DNA of 38,301 bases from an uncultured Sutterella sp. (GTDB taxonomy: Bacteria > Pseudomonadota > Gammaproteobacteria > Burkholderiales > Burkholderiaceae_F). Under the pieces are notes generated by a model. That model was not told the DNA's origin. It did no database searches and saw only the letters and a program-made list of their open reading frames with translations. Position 1 is the first letter of the stretch, and the number at the start of each line of letters is the position of its first letter. The translations under genes and the position numbers were made by a program. The stretch covers positions 1 to 38,301 of the forward strand of contig CAKQON010000012.1 in the NCBI GenBank assembly GCA_934255515.1. The letters run 5' to 3'. Of this stretch, positions 9,435 to 17,641 are shown piece by piece.

Positions 9435-9471
9435 GAACGCCCTGCCGCAGGAATCCCGCGGCAGGGCGTTC
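9435..9471 (-). terminator. Rho-independent terminator after sstT
   Basis: A perfect 14-bp stem: GAACGCCCTGCCGC (9435-9448) pairs with GCGGCAGGGCGTTC (9458-9471), with a 9-nt loop. On the minus strand it is followed by TTTT, so it terminates sstT transcription. It lies in the recQ leader. Confidence 0.88.
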
Positions 9472-9498
9472 TCGGATTGATGCCGGAATCAGGGAAAA

Positions 9499-10728
9499 TT
9501 ATTCCTTCTTCCCTTCAAGACGTTCAGCACGCTTGCAGGCGGCAATCGTAAAGAGCGCGTCGGCCGAAGAGTTAAGCGCCGTTTCGCAGGAGTCCTGCAC
9601 CACGCCGATGATGAAGCCGACCGCAACCACCTGCATGGCGGTGTTCTGGTCAATGCCGAAAAGGCCGCAGGCAAGCGGAATCAGCATGAGCGAACCTCCC
9701 GGGACGCCGGAGGCGCCTGCCGCGCAGATCGCAGCAACGAAGGAGAGGAAGATGGCCGAAAGAACGTCAACCGGCATGCCGAGCGTATGGACGCCCGCGA
9801 GCGTGAGCACCGTAATCGTGATCGCCGCGCCCTGCATGTTGACGGTGGCGCCAACCGGAATGGAGATCGAATAGGTAGCCTCCGGAAGGCCCAGACGGCG
9901 GCAGATCTCAAGATTCACGGGAATATTGGCAGCGGACGAACGGGTGAAGAATGCGGCAACTCCCGATTCACGCAGCGTCATCAGCGTGTAGGGATACGGG
10001 TTCCTGCGAATGCAGAGCCAGACGAGGAACGGATTAACGACAAGCGCGATGAAGAACATCGTGCCGACGAGCACCGCAAGCACCTTCAGATAGCCGGCGA
10101 AGACTTCGAGCCCGGTCGTCGCAAGCGTGGAGGCGACAAGCCCGAAAATGCCGAAGGGCGCAAAACGGATGACGAGGCGGACGATGAACTCCACGGCACG
10201 CGCGGCATCAAGCAGCACTTCACGCGTAGAGCTGTGCGCATGGCGGAGCACCACGCCCATGGAGATCGCCCACACGAGAATGCTGATGTAATTGCCCTTG
10301 CTGATGGCGTTTACAGGATTATCGACAGCCTGCAGCAGCAGGTTGCGGAACACTTCCATAATGCCGCTCGGTGCCGAAACTGCCTGATCCGTCACGGAAA
10401 GCGCAATGGACGTCGGCCAGAGGAAGCTTGCGCCAACGGCAATGAGCGCGGCAGCAAAAGTGCCGAGAAGATAAAGCACGACAATCGGCTTGATGTGGCG
10501 GTCGCCTGCAATCTGCTGATTGGCAATCGACGACATCACCAGCACGAAGACGAGGATCGGCGCCACGCCCTTCAGTGCTGCAACAAAGAGGCTGCCGAGG
10601 AGGCCGACGCTCTTGGCGACTTCAGGGAAGGTAAGGCCGAGCGCTATGCCTAGAACAAGGCCGACTACGATCTGCTTGACAAGCGATGCCTGGAGAAACG
10701 GCATCGCAAACTGGAAAACGCGCTTCAT
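9499..10728 (-). CDS. sstT: Sodium:serine/threonine symporter SstT
   Basis: A 409-residue inner-membrane transporter of the dicarboxylate/amino acid:cation symporter family, predicted to import serine and threonine with Na+. Strong similarity to E. coli SstT is recognisable along its length: [14 protein letters not shown] at the N-terminus, [13 protein letters not shown] (the serine-rich hairpin region), and [15 protein letters not shown] near the C-terminus. About eight membrane segments plus two re-entrant hairpins are expected. GGAG lies 12 nt upstream of ATG 10728. Serine import fits with pyruvate-based metabolism and the POR operon in the same window, but that link is inference. Confidence 0.95.
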   Translation of the reverse strand: MKRVFQFAMPFLQASLVKQIVVGLVLGIALGLTFPEVAKSVGLLGSLFVAALKGVAPILVFVLVMSSIANQQIAGDRHIKPIVVLYLLGTFAAALIAVGASFLWPTSIALSVTDQAVSAPSGIMEVFRNLLLQAVDNPVNAISKGNYISILVWAISMGVVLRHAHSSTREVLLDAARAVEFIVRLVIRFAPFGIFGLVASTLATTGLEVFAGYLKVLAVLVGTMFFIALVVNPFLVWLCIRRNPYPYTLMTLRESGVAAFFTRSSAANIPVNLEICRRLGLPEATYSISIPVGATVNMQGAAITITVLTLAGVHTLGMPVDVLSAIFLSFVAAICAAGASGVPGGSLMLIPLACGLFGIDQNTAMQVVAVGFIIGVVQDSCETALNSSADALFTIAACKRAERLEGKKE

Positions 10729-10803
10729 AAACTAGTGCTCCGGATTCGGGGAAAAAGTAAAACCCGATCGTCTGACGGAATCTGCTGCATTGATTGAGGA
10801 TCC

Positions 10804-10822
10804 GCTCCGAATATTTCGGAGC
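10804..10822. repeat. Perfect inverted repeat upstream of sstT
   Basis: GCTCCGAA (10804-10811) and TTCGGAGC (10815-10822) flank TAT. It lies about 75 bp upstream of the sstT start. It could be an operator or a leader hairpin; there is no U-tract next to it. Confidence 0.5.
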
Positions 10823-11073
10823 CGCAGAAAATACCGCTCTGATATTTTTCTCTTGGGATGCGGATGAGTTTGCTCTGGGTCCGCACCTTCAAATATTCAG
10901 CAGTCCGCTAGAGGCCTGAGCGCTTTCCGTATAGAGGCGCGCACATCTTTAGAAACTGCTTCCTCAACACTAGCAGGGGATCGGGGGAAGCGCCTGAGTC
11001 ATCCTCCCGATATTCCTCGCCTCAACCCGTCTGAAATGTTGAGAGAAGGGATTTATTCTGATTCACATCATTC

Positions 11074-11102
11074 TTGCTAAGCAAATCACCTGAATTTATA
11101 GA
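11074..11102 (+). promoter_or_regulatory. Candidate promoter of the MFS gene
   Basis: TTGCTA (11074-11079) and TATAGA (11097-11102) are separated by 17 nt; each is a 4/6 match to the sigma70 consensus. The start codon lies 57 nt downstream. Confidence 0.4.
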
Positions 11103-11159
11103 GGGATTGCTGTCCGGCTATTATTTCCTCTTCACTCATCTGCTTTTCGGTCCTCTTCC

Positions 11160-12377
11160 ATGGTCAGAACGCCAGCCGCAGGCTTCGTCCTTGCCTGCGT
11201 GTTTCTTGACGCGCTGGGCATCGGGCTCATCATCCCGGTGCTGCCGCGGCTCATCGGCACGCTTGCATCCTCACCCGATGCTCAGGCGTCCTGGTACGGC
11301 GCCATCATGGTGAGCTACGGACTGATGCAGTTCTTTTCCGCCCCCGCGATCGGAGCCATTTCCGACCGTCTCGGGCGCCGCCCGGTCCTTCTCACCGGCA
11401 TCCTCGGCCTTGCGGTCATGATGCTCGTTCCGGCCTTCTGCGATTCGCTCTGGCTTATTCTCCTCTCGCGCATTCTGGGAGGCGCCATGAGCTCCAACAT
11501 CGTCGTCGCGCAAGCCTACATTGCAGACGTCACGGATGAGTCCAGCCGCACCGCAGCATTCGGCCGCATCGGAGCCATTTTCGGCGTCGCCTTCATTCTC
11601 GGCCCGGCCGTTGGCGGCATGCTGGGGGAAACGGATCCGAGCAGACCCTTCCTGATTGCCGGCATCATCTGCGCGCTGAATTTCCTCTACGGCCTCTTCG
11701 TACTTCCGGAAAGCCTCCGTGCGCCGGCGCGCGACCCCTTTACATTAAAGCGCTTCAATCCCTTTTCGTCGCTTCTTGCGCTTTCCAGAGAGCGCCTGGT
11801 CCTGCCGATTCTTTTCGTCATCACGCTCTATACGCTCTCTCAGAGCCTGATGCAGTGCACCTGGGCGCTCTATACGGAATTCCGCTACGGCTGGACCCCG
11901 AAGATGATCGGGATTTCCATCTTTGTCCTGGGAGCCGCCATTACGGTCACGCAGGGCTGGATACTGCCTCGTCTTTCCGCTAGGCTCACGCCCACGCAGC
12001 TCGTTTTCACGGGACTTTTCTGCGGCTTTGCGGCCCTGATCGGCATCGGTTTTTCCACTGCCGGCACATTTCTTCTCCCGCTCCTCGCACTCTTTTCCCT
12101 CATGGGGGTCGTGGGCCCGACGCTCCAGAGCGTCATCAGCCGCACAGGATCCCCGACAACGCAGGGCGTACGGCTCGGCGCAGCCAGTTCCCTCAACAGC
12201 TTCACGGGCGCCGTCAGTCCGCTTCTCGGCACGCCGCTCCTTTTCTTTACCTCGCAAAGCGCCCCGACGGCCCCCGCTGCCGGCACGCCCTATTTTCTTG
12301 CGGCGCTGCTTGTTCTTGCCGCCATCATTCTGACCCTCATTTCTCCGCCCCCCGCCGAAACCGGAAATACTCATTAG
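11160..12377 (+). CDS. MFS transporter, TetA-like drug/H+ antiporter
   Basis: A 405-residue major facilitator protein with 12 predicted membrane helices. Helix 1 (LDALGIGLIIPVLPRL) and the loop 2-3 motif A (GAISDRLGRRPVLL) closely follow the pattern of tetracycline exporters such as TetA classes A and C. The segment AQAYIADVTD also matches that group's VAGAYIADITD-type motif. This supports a proton-driven exporter, but the substrate is unknown and many chromosomal TetA-like proteins do not confer tetracycline resistance. No TetR-type repressor is adjacent, unlike acquired tet determinants. Base composition is like its neighbours, with no sign of recent transfer. Confidence 0.85.
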   Translation: MVRTPAAGFVLACVFLDALGIGLIIPVLPRLIGTLASSPDAQASWYGAIMVSYGLMQFFSAPAIGAISDRLGRRPVLLTGILGLAVMMLVPAFCDSLWLILLSRILGGAMSSNIVVAQAYIADVTDESSRTAAFGRIGAIFGVAFILGPAVGGMLGETDPSRPFLIAGIICALNFLYGLFVLPESLRAPARDPFTLKRFNPFSSLLALSRERLVLPILFVITLYTLSQSLMQCTWALYTEFRYGWTPKMIGISIFVLGAAITVTQGWILPRLSARLTPTQLVFTGLFCGFAALIGIGFSTAGTFLLPLLALFSLMGVVGPTLQSVISRTGSPTTQGVRLGAASSLNSFTGAVSPLLGTPLLFFTSQSAPTAPAAGTPYFLAALLVLAAIILTLISPPPAETGNTH

Positions 12378-12477
12378 AAAGCATTTCACATCTCCCGTTC
12401 GGGGGGTATTCGGCTTCATTCAACCCTCCGCTTTGGGAGCTAGACCAACGGATTAGACCGGTCGAAAATGAATCAGT

Positions 12478-12511
12478 GGATTAATTCACAAAGTAAACAA
12501 AAGAATTATCC
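12478..12511 (+). promoter_or_regulatory. AT-rich inverted repeat upstream of napD
   Basis: GGATTAATTC (12478-12487) and GAATTATCC (12503-12511) are near-perfect inverted arms about 15 nt apart, in an AT-rich patch ending 13 nt before the napD start. An overlapping TGAAT/ATTCA pair is also present. It does not match the FNR consensus TTGAT-N4-ATCAA. It may be a regulator site or a leader hairpin controlling nap. Confidence 0.4.
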
Positions 12512-12524
12512 GTAGACCCCGACC

Positions 12525-12761
12525 ATGAACTATTCCGCCATTCTCGTCATCGCACGTCCGGGCCGGCTAGAGGCTGCCGTCGAAGCAGCCAGCCGCATTG
12601 AAGGCGTGGAACCCCACCAGACTGATCCGGCTACAAACCGCTTCATCTGCACCATTGAGGCCGCCACGACCGATGACGAAGTCCGTCTCTTCCGAACTGT
12701 CTCTGAACTCGCAGACGTCTTTGACGTCAGCCTTATCGAACATCGTCCGGACGCCTCTTAA
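12525..12761 (+). CDS. napD: NapD, chaperone for periplasmic nitrate reductase
   Basis: A 78-residue cytoplasmic protein of the NapD family. NapD binds the twin-arginine signal peptide of NapA and holds it back until cofactor insertion is complete. The sequence begins MNYSAILVIARPGRLEAAV and has the expected small ferredoxin-like alpha/beta pattern, with VSELADVFDVSLIEHR near the end. It is first in napDAGHB, 72 nt before napA. The ribosome-binding site is weak. Confidence 0.88.
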   Translation: MNYSAILVIARPGRLEAAVEAASRIEGVEPHQTDPATNRFICTIEAATTDDEVRLFRTVSELADVFDVSLIEHRPDAS

Positions 12762-12833
12762 AAGGCGCCGCCGGCAAAAGATGCCGTGCGTTCAGAAACC
12801 TTTCGGATCCAGCCAATCTGAGGGAGATTGCAT

Positions 12834-15578
12834 ATGACCCAGGAACGCCCAGTCACATTCCATCGCCGTACGGTGCTCAAATCGGGCATCGCCGCAAGCG
12901 CCGCGCTTACGCTCGGCATCCCCGTCACTGCAGCAGAGGCTGCTGACGCCAATGCGCTCGACCAGGGCATCAGCTGGCACAAATCCGTCTGCCGCTTCTG
13001 CGGCACCGGCTGCGGCCTGATGGTCGGCGTTCGCGACGGCCGCGTCGTCGCCACCAAGGGCGACCCTGAAGCCCCGGTGAACCGCGGCCTCAACTGCGTG
13101 AAGGGCTACTTCAACGCCAAGATCATGTACGGCAAGGACCGCCTTACGCAGCCCCTGATGCGCATGAAGGACGGCAAGTTCGACAAATCCGGCCGCTTTG
13201 AGCCCGTAACGTGGGAAACGGCTCTCGGCGAAATGGCGAAGCACCTGCGTGCAGCCTATGAAAAGAAAGGCCCCGAAGGCATTTCGATCATCGGCTCGGG
13301 CCAGTACACGATTCCGGAAGCCTATACCGCTTCGAAGCTCATGAAGGGCGGCTTCCGCTCGAACAACATCGACCCCAATGCGCGTCTCTGCATGGCGTCC
13401 GCCGTGGTCGGCTTCTACCAGACCTTCGGCGTCGATGAGCCGGCCAACTGCTACGCCGACATTGAAAAGACGAACACCATCATTCTCTGGGGCAACAATC
13501 CGGCTGAAGCCCATCCGGTGCTCTGGTCGCGCATGGCAAACCGCCGCCTTACCGACAAGGGTACGCGCATCATTCAGCTCACGACGCATCGGTCGAGCTC
13601 GTCGAACCTCTCCGACCTCGTCATCATCTTCCGTCCGAATACGGACCTCGCGATTCTCAACTTCATCCTTCGCGAGATCATCCGCCGCGGCAAGGTGGAT
13701 CAGTCCTACGTTGAAAAGCACTGCATCTTCTGCGCGGGCGTGACCGACATCGGCTTCGGCCTCCGCAATACGGACAAGTTCGCCTTCCCGGCCGAAAAGG
13801 ACGTGATGGCGCGTCAGCTCTCCGTGAAGCTCGACAAATGGGAAGCCGTCGCCCAGGGCAGAAAGGAAGGCGAAGTCGTCCCGCAGAAGAATTCGGGCGG
13901 CACCGCCGGCAAGCACTGGAAGATTTCCTTTGAGGACTTCAAAAAGGGCGTCGAGCCCTACACGCTCGAGTTCGTGGCGGAACTCGCCAAGGGCGACAAC
14001 GATGAGTCGATCGACACCTTCAAGAAGAAGCTCATGGAACTCGCCGACTACATCTGTGACGAAAAGCGCGACATCATGAGCTACTGGTGCATGGGCGTCA
14101 ATCAGCACCAGCGCGGCGTCTGGGTGAATGAACAGATCTATGCCTATCATCTGCTGCTCGGCAAGCATGCGCTCCCCGGAAACGGCGCCTTCTCGCTCAC
14201 GGGCCAGCCCTCTGCCTGCGGCTCCGCCCGCGAAGTGGGCGCCTTCTGCCACAGACTTCCTGCCGATATGCTGGTCGCCAATCCGGCTCATCGCGCGAAG
14301 ACGGAAAAGATCTGGAATCTCCCTGCCGGCACGCTTAATCCGAAGGTCGGCGCGTCCCTCATGAAGATCCTGAGGGGCGTCGAGGACGAATCGATCGACT
14401 TCCTCTGGACCCAGGTCGTCAACATCATCCAGTCGGCTCCGAACAACAATCACTGGATCAAGGCCTGCCGTCGTCCGGACGCCTTTGTGGTCGTTTCGGA
14501 CATTTATCCGACCTTCTCCGCACGCTGCGCCGACCTGATTCTCCCGGCCGCCGCGCACTTTGAAAAGTGGGGCCTCTACGGCAATGCCGAACGCCGCACG
14601 CAGGGCTGGCATCAGCTCGTGAAGTCCCCGGGCGAAGCGCGCACCGACATCTGGATGATGATGGAGCTCGCCAAGCGCTTCACCATCGGCGAAACCTGGA
14701 AGAGCGTCCCCGTCAAGGGCGTGAAGGACGACAAGCTCCCCGACGTGCTTTCCGCGGCTGAAGCCATGGGTCTGAAGCCCGAAACCACGCTCTTTGATGC
14801 GCTCTTTGCTCCGACGGGCAAGCGCGCCGAAGCCGTGTGGCCGGATCCGCTCTATAAGACCGAACTCAACAACACGGGCGACGCGCTCGGTCTCAAGTGG
14901 TTCCCTGAAAAGGCGCTCTTCAACGAGTACCGTCAGTTCACGCTCGGCGACGGGCATGACCTGGCAGACTTCGACACCTATCAGGACCCGAAGTGCCGCG
15001 GCCTCATCTGGCCGGTCGTGAACGGCAAGGAAACGCTCTACCGCTTCAATACCGAATACGATCCCTATGCGAAGGAAGACAACCTCTTCTACGGCAAGCT
15101 CATGAAGCCCGTGGCTTCCGGCGACCTCTACAACGTTACGGATCCGAAGCAGACGGCTTATGCGGGCACGGCGAAGATCTTCTTCCGTCCCTATGCCGCA
15201 CCGGTCGAACAGCCTGACGGTCACTACGACCTCTGGCTCTGCACGGGCCGCATTCTCGAGCACTGGCATACCGGCTCCATGACGCGCCGCGTGCCGGAAC
15301 TGCACCGCGCAGCTCCGCAGGCGCTCCTCTACATGAACCCGGGCGATGCCGAAAGGCGCGGCCTCAAGCGCGGCGACCTTGCGCATGTCGAAAGCCGTCA
15401 CGGCACCTGCGAGGCGGTTGTGGAAACCCAGGTCCGCAACATCATGCCTGCCGGCACCGTATGGCTTGCCTTCTTCGACGAGAAGGTGAAGTGCAATGCC
15501 GTCGTGATTGACGCCACGGACCCGATTTCCGAGGAACCGGACTTCAAGAAGACCGCGGTCCTCGTTAGAAAGGCCTGA
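12834..15578 (+). CDS. napA: Periplasmic nitrate reductase catalytic subunit NapA
   Basis: A 914-residue molybdoenzyme reducing nitrate to nitrite in the periplasm. A twin-arginine signal (HRRTVLKSGIAASAAL) directs Tat export. The [4Fe-4S] ligands are C53-x2-C56-x3-C60 and C88 (NCVKGYF). The Mo-coordinating Cys is C186 in NARLCMASAVVGF. The bis-MGD binding domains fill the rest, ending with the C-terminal cap from about residue 800. The ATG at 12834 is chosen because AGGGAG lies 7 nt upstream. It is about 85 residues longer than the E. coli type (about 828) and close to the long Campylobacter/Wolinella form, with extra segments near 310-370 and 620-760. Confidence 0.96.
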   Translation: MTQERPVTFHRRTVLKSGIAASAALTLGIPVTAAEAADANALDQGISWHKSVCRFCGTGCGLMVGVRDGRVVATKGDPEAPVNRGLNCVKGYFNAKIMYGKDRLTQPLMRMKDGKFDKSGRFEPVTWETALGEMAKHLRAAYEKKGPEGISIIGSGQYTIPEAYTASKLMKGGFRSNNIDPNARLCMASAVVGFYQTFGVDEPANCYADIEKTNTIILWGNNPAEAHPVLWSRMANRRLTDKGTRIIQLTTHRSSSSNLSDLVIIFRPNTDLAILNFILREIIRRGKVDQSYVEKHCIFCAGVTDIGFGLRNTDKFAFPAEKDVMARQLSVKLDKWEAVAQGRKEGEVVPQKNSGGTAGKHWKISFEDFKKGVEPYTLEFVAELAKGDNDESIDTFKKKLMELADYICDEKRDIMSYWCMGVNQHQRGVWVNEQIYAYHLLLGKHALPGNGAFSLTGQPSACGSAREVGAFCHRLPADMLVANPAHRAKTEKIWNLPAGTLNPKVGASLMKILRGVEDESIDFLWTQVVNIIQSAPNNNHWIKACRRPDAFVVVSDIYPTFSARCADLILPAAAHFEKWGLYGNAERRTQGWHQLVKSPGEARTDIWMMMELAKRFTIGETWKSVPVKGVKDDKLPDVLSAAEAMGLKPETTLFDALFAPTGKRAEAVWPDPLYKTELNNTGDALGLKWFPEKALFNEYRQFTLGDGHDLADFDTYQDPKCRGLIWPVVNGKETLYRFNTEYDPYAKEDNLFYGKLMKPVASGDLYNVTDPKQTAYAGTAKIFFRPYAAPVEQPDGHYDLWLCTGRILEHWHTGSMTRRVPELHRAAPQALLYMNPGDAERRGLKRGDLAHVESRHGTCEAVVETQVRNIMPAGTVWLAFFDEKVKCNAVVIDATDPISEEPDFKKTAVLVRKA

Positions 15579-15582
15579 TGCC

Positions 15583-16380
15583 GTGACAAGCCGGGAAAGC
15601 CTGAGCCGCCGGGCGCTTCTTGAGGGAGTCATTTCCTCGGGATGCGCCATGACGGCAGGAGCCTTTCTGCTCGGGATGATCCCCGTGCGCGAGAGCGCTG
15701 CCCGCTGGCAGCCCCGACCGCCCGGGGCGCTCCCTGCAGAAGCATTCAGCGCAGCCTGTGCGCGCTGCGGCCAGTGCGTGAGCGCGTGTCCCTACGACAC
15801 CCTCAGGCTGGCAGGCATGTGGTCTCCTGCTCCCGTCGGAACTCCTTACTTCACGCCGCGGGAGATTCCCTGCTACATGTGCAGGGACCTCCCCTGCGTC
15901 AAAGCGTGTCCGACCGGAGCGCTCGACCCCAACCTCACGGACATTCGCGACGCCCGCATGGGCGTCGCGGTGGTGGACCCCAACTCCTGCCTCTCCTGGC
16001 AGGGGCTGCGCTGCGAGGTCTGCTTCCGTGAATGTCCGGAAAACGACCGTGCGCTCACGATTGAAGTGCGTCCCCGCGGTCTTTCGCGTCACGCCGTCTT
16101 TGTGCCCGTCATCCACCCGGATGCCTGCACAGGGTGCGGCCTTTGCGAAAAGGCATGTCCGACTGACGAGGCGGCCATCCGCGTAGCAGATCCCTCGACC
16201 GTGCTCGGCACGATCGGCAGCCACTACCGTCTCGGCTGGTTGTCCGAAGAGGATCCGAAGAACATGCGCCGCGAAGGTCCTCCTGCGGCGCCCGGCGCCG
16301 CGCCTTTTGAAGACGATGCGGAAAAGGCGCCGGCAACGGCTCCGGGCATGGACTACCTCAACAGCGAGGAGCCGCTATGA
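15583..16380 (+). CDS. napG: NapG, periplasmic ferredoxin-type protein of the quinol pathway
   Basis: A 265-residue iron-sulfur protein. A twin-arginine-like signal (SRRALLEG) is followed by a hydrophobic stretch, so it is exported. Four [4Fe-4S] cysteine sets are visible: CARCGQCVSACP, CYMCRDLPCVKACP, CLSWQGLRCEVCFRECP and CTGCGLCEKACP. NapG works with NapH to pass electrons from quinol towards NapAB. GTG 15583 is the likely start: AGAAAGG lies just upstream and it begins 4 nt after the napA stop. The frame is open further upstream, inside napA, but that part has no family character. napH overlaps its end by 4 nt. Confidence 0.93.
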   Translation: MTSRESLSRRALLEGVISSGCAMTAGAFLLGMIPVRESAARWQPRPPGALPAEAFSAACARCGQCVSACPYDTLRLAGMWSPAPVGTPYFTPREIPCYMCRDLPCVKACPTGALDPNLTDIRDARMGVAVVDPNSCLSWQGLRCEVCFRECPENDRALTIEVRPRGLSRHAVFVPVIHPDACTGCGLCEKACPTDEAAIRVADPSTVLGTIGSHYRLGWLSEEDPKNMRREGPPAAPGAAPFEDDAEKAPATAPGMDYLNSEEPL

Positions 16381-17231
16381 CGCATCAAACCTTCATGCGC
16401 AGGCACCGCTTCACGATCGCCAGACGCATTACCGAGCTCCTGGTGCTCATGCTCTTTGCGGGCTCCGCTCGGCTGGGCTGGGAGATCGCCGGCAAGCCTC
16501 TGCTCCTCGGAGACCTCTCGCAATCGAAGATTCTGGGGATGATTCCGCTCGGTGATCCGCTCGCTTTTTTCGAGCGGCTTCTTGCCGGAATCATTCCGAC
16601 GGCTACGACGCTCATCGGAACAGCGCTCATCACGCTCTTCTACAGCCTTCTCGGCTCGAGAACCTTCTGCGGATGGGTCTGTCCGATGAACCTTGTGGTT
16701 GAGGCAGCTGAATGGCTCCGGACAAAGCTCGATCTTCCCGCCGACTACATCCGTCTGCCGAGAAGCGCGCGCTATGCCGTGCTTGCAGGCACCCTCGCGG
16801 CGAGCCTTGCAACCGGCACGGCAGCATTCGAGTCCGTAAGCCCTCAGGCCATCATCTGGCGCGATGTTGTTTACGGAACCGGCCTTTCGGCACTCTCTGC
16901 CGCTCTTGCCGTCTTTGCCCTTGAACTCGGACTCATGCGCAACGGCTGGTGCGGACACCTTTGCCCGCTCGGCGCCTTCTGGTCCCTTGCGGGCAGAGCG
17001 TCGCCCAGGCCTCTCGTGACCATTGCCTTCACCGATGCGAAATGCACGCGCTGCGCCGACTGCCTCAGGGTCTGCCCGGAAAAGCAGATCATCCGCTTCA
17101 AGGACATGGCCGAAACCGGCCGCATTCCCTCGGGGGAATGCCTCAACTGTGGCCGCTGCATCGAGGTCTGCCCTGAAGACGCGCTTCATTTCCGCATCCC
17201 CGGCTTGCCTGTCAGCAATAAACATTCATAA
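16377..17231 (+). CDS. napH: NapH, membrane-bound quinol dehydrogenase subunit
   Basis: A 284-residue inner-membrane protein with four predicted helices and two Cys-x3-Cys-Pro motifs facing the membrane (FCGWVCPM and WCGHLCPLG), typical of NapH. The C-terminal cytoplasmic ferredoxin domain carries two [4Fe-4S] sets, CTRCADCLRVCP and CLNCGRCIEVCP. With NapG it forms a quinol-oxidising module. No napC tetrahaem quinol dehydrogenase is present here, so NapGH is probably the only route from quinol. It is translationally coupled to napG (ATGA overlap). Confidence 0.95.
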   Translation: MTHQTFMRRHRFTIARRITELLVLMLFAGSARLGWEIAGKPLLLGDLSQSKILGMIPLGDPLAFFERLLAGIIPTATTLIGTALITLFYSLLGSRTFCGWVCPMNLVVEAAEWLRTKLDLPADYIRLPRSARYAVLAGTLAASLATGTAAFESVSPQAIIWRDVVYGTGLSALSAALAVFALELGLMRNGWCGHLCPLGAFWSLAGRASPRPLVTIAFTDAKCTRCADCLRVCPEKQIIRFKDMAETGRIPSGECLNCGRCIEVCPEDALHFRIPGLPVSNKHS

Positions 17232-17259
17232 ATTGGATTAGAAAATTCTGGAGAACCTT

Positions 17260-17595
17260 ATGACCCGCCATATGATTTTTGCCGCATTTGCCTCTGCTGC
17301 TCTCCTCGCCGGCCCGGCGCTTGCCGCCGACAATCCCATCGTCGGAGCGCCGAGCCCGGTCCCGCATCCGGTGGCGAACTATCTCCCCATTACCATCGAC
17401 AAGAACAACTGCTTGATGTGCCACCGCGAGCAGCCTGCTGACCGTACGCGCCAGAAGGGCGAAATTCCCAGCTCGCACTATGCCGCTCCGGGAAAGCTCT
17501 CCGGCGAACGCTTTGAATGCATGCTCTGCCACGCGGAAAGCTCTCAGGCGAAGCCTCTTGCTCCCGTAAACGCCAACGACGCCACGGAAGACTAA
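17260..17595 (+). CDS. napB: NapB, small dihaem cytochrome c subunit
   Basis: A 111-residue periplasmic cytochrome that hands electrons to NapA. A Sec signal peptide covers about residues 1-22 (LLAGPALA-AD). Two c-type haem sites are seen: C51-LM-C54-H55 and C87-ML-C90-H91. H at about 71 (SSHY) and H at about 38 (PHPV) are candidate distal ligands. GGAG precedes ATG 17260. At 111 residues it is shorter than E. coli NapB (about 149), missing mainly N- and C-terminal extensions. Haem attachment needs ccm genes from elsewhere. Confidence 0.93.
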   Translation: MTRHMIFAAFASAALLAGPALAADNPIVGAPSPVPHPVANYLPITIDKNNCLMCHREQPADRTRQKGEIPSSHYAAPGKLSGERFECMLCHAESSQAKPLAPVNANDATED

Positions 17596-17614
17596 CGTCT
17601 CCCTGAGCCAGCAC

Positions 17615-17641
17615 AAGCGGCAGATGTCACATCTGCCGCTT
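17615..17641. terminator. Shared hairpin terminator between napB and the narL-like gene
   Basis: A perfect 12-bp stem: AAGCGGCAGATG (17615-17626) with CATCTGCCGCTT (17630-17641) and a TCA triloop. On plus it is followed by the T-rich TTGCTTTCTG stretch. The triloop TCA is the stop codon (TGA) of the minus-strand response regulator, so the last codons of that gene form one arm. Confidence 0.8.

Larger units (their letters stand above)
10729..11159. other. Intergenic region between sstT and the MFS gene
   Basis: 431 bp between divergent genes with no supported coding sequence. It contains the perfect hairpin at 10804-10822 and a plausible sigma70 promoter for the MFS gene at 11074-11102. An imperfect repeat (ATCGGGGGA near 10979 with TCCTCCCGAT near 11003) is also present. 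No known riboswitch or tRNA-like fold was recognised. Confidence 0.6.

Noticed and set aside
9787..10653. 288-codon plus-strand frame within sstT
   Set aside because: It is Asp/Glu/Arg/His-rich, the typical product of reading a membrane-protein gene backwards.
11160..12377. Acquired tetracycline resistance determinant
   Set aside because: The protein is TetA-like, but there is no divergent tetR, no mobile element and no compositional shift; resistance cannot be claimed.
12421..12524. FNR box before napD
   Set aside because: The AT-rich repeats do not fit TTGAT-N4-ATCAA in either orientation; forcing a match would need several mismatches.
12792..15650. 952-codon open frame antisense to napA
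   Set aside because: napA on the other strand has full family features. The antisense frame is a by-product of strong codon bias (few TTA, CTA or TCA codons in napA); its protein is rich in Arg, His, Glu and Val without recognisable motifs.
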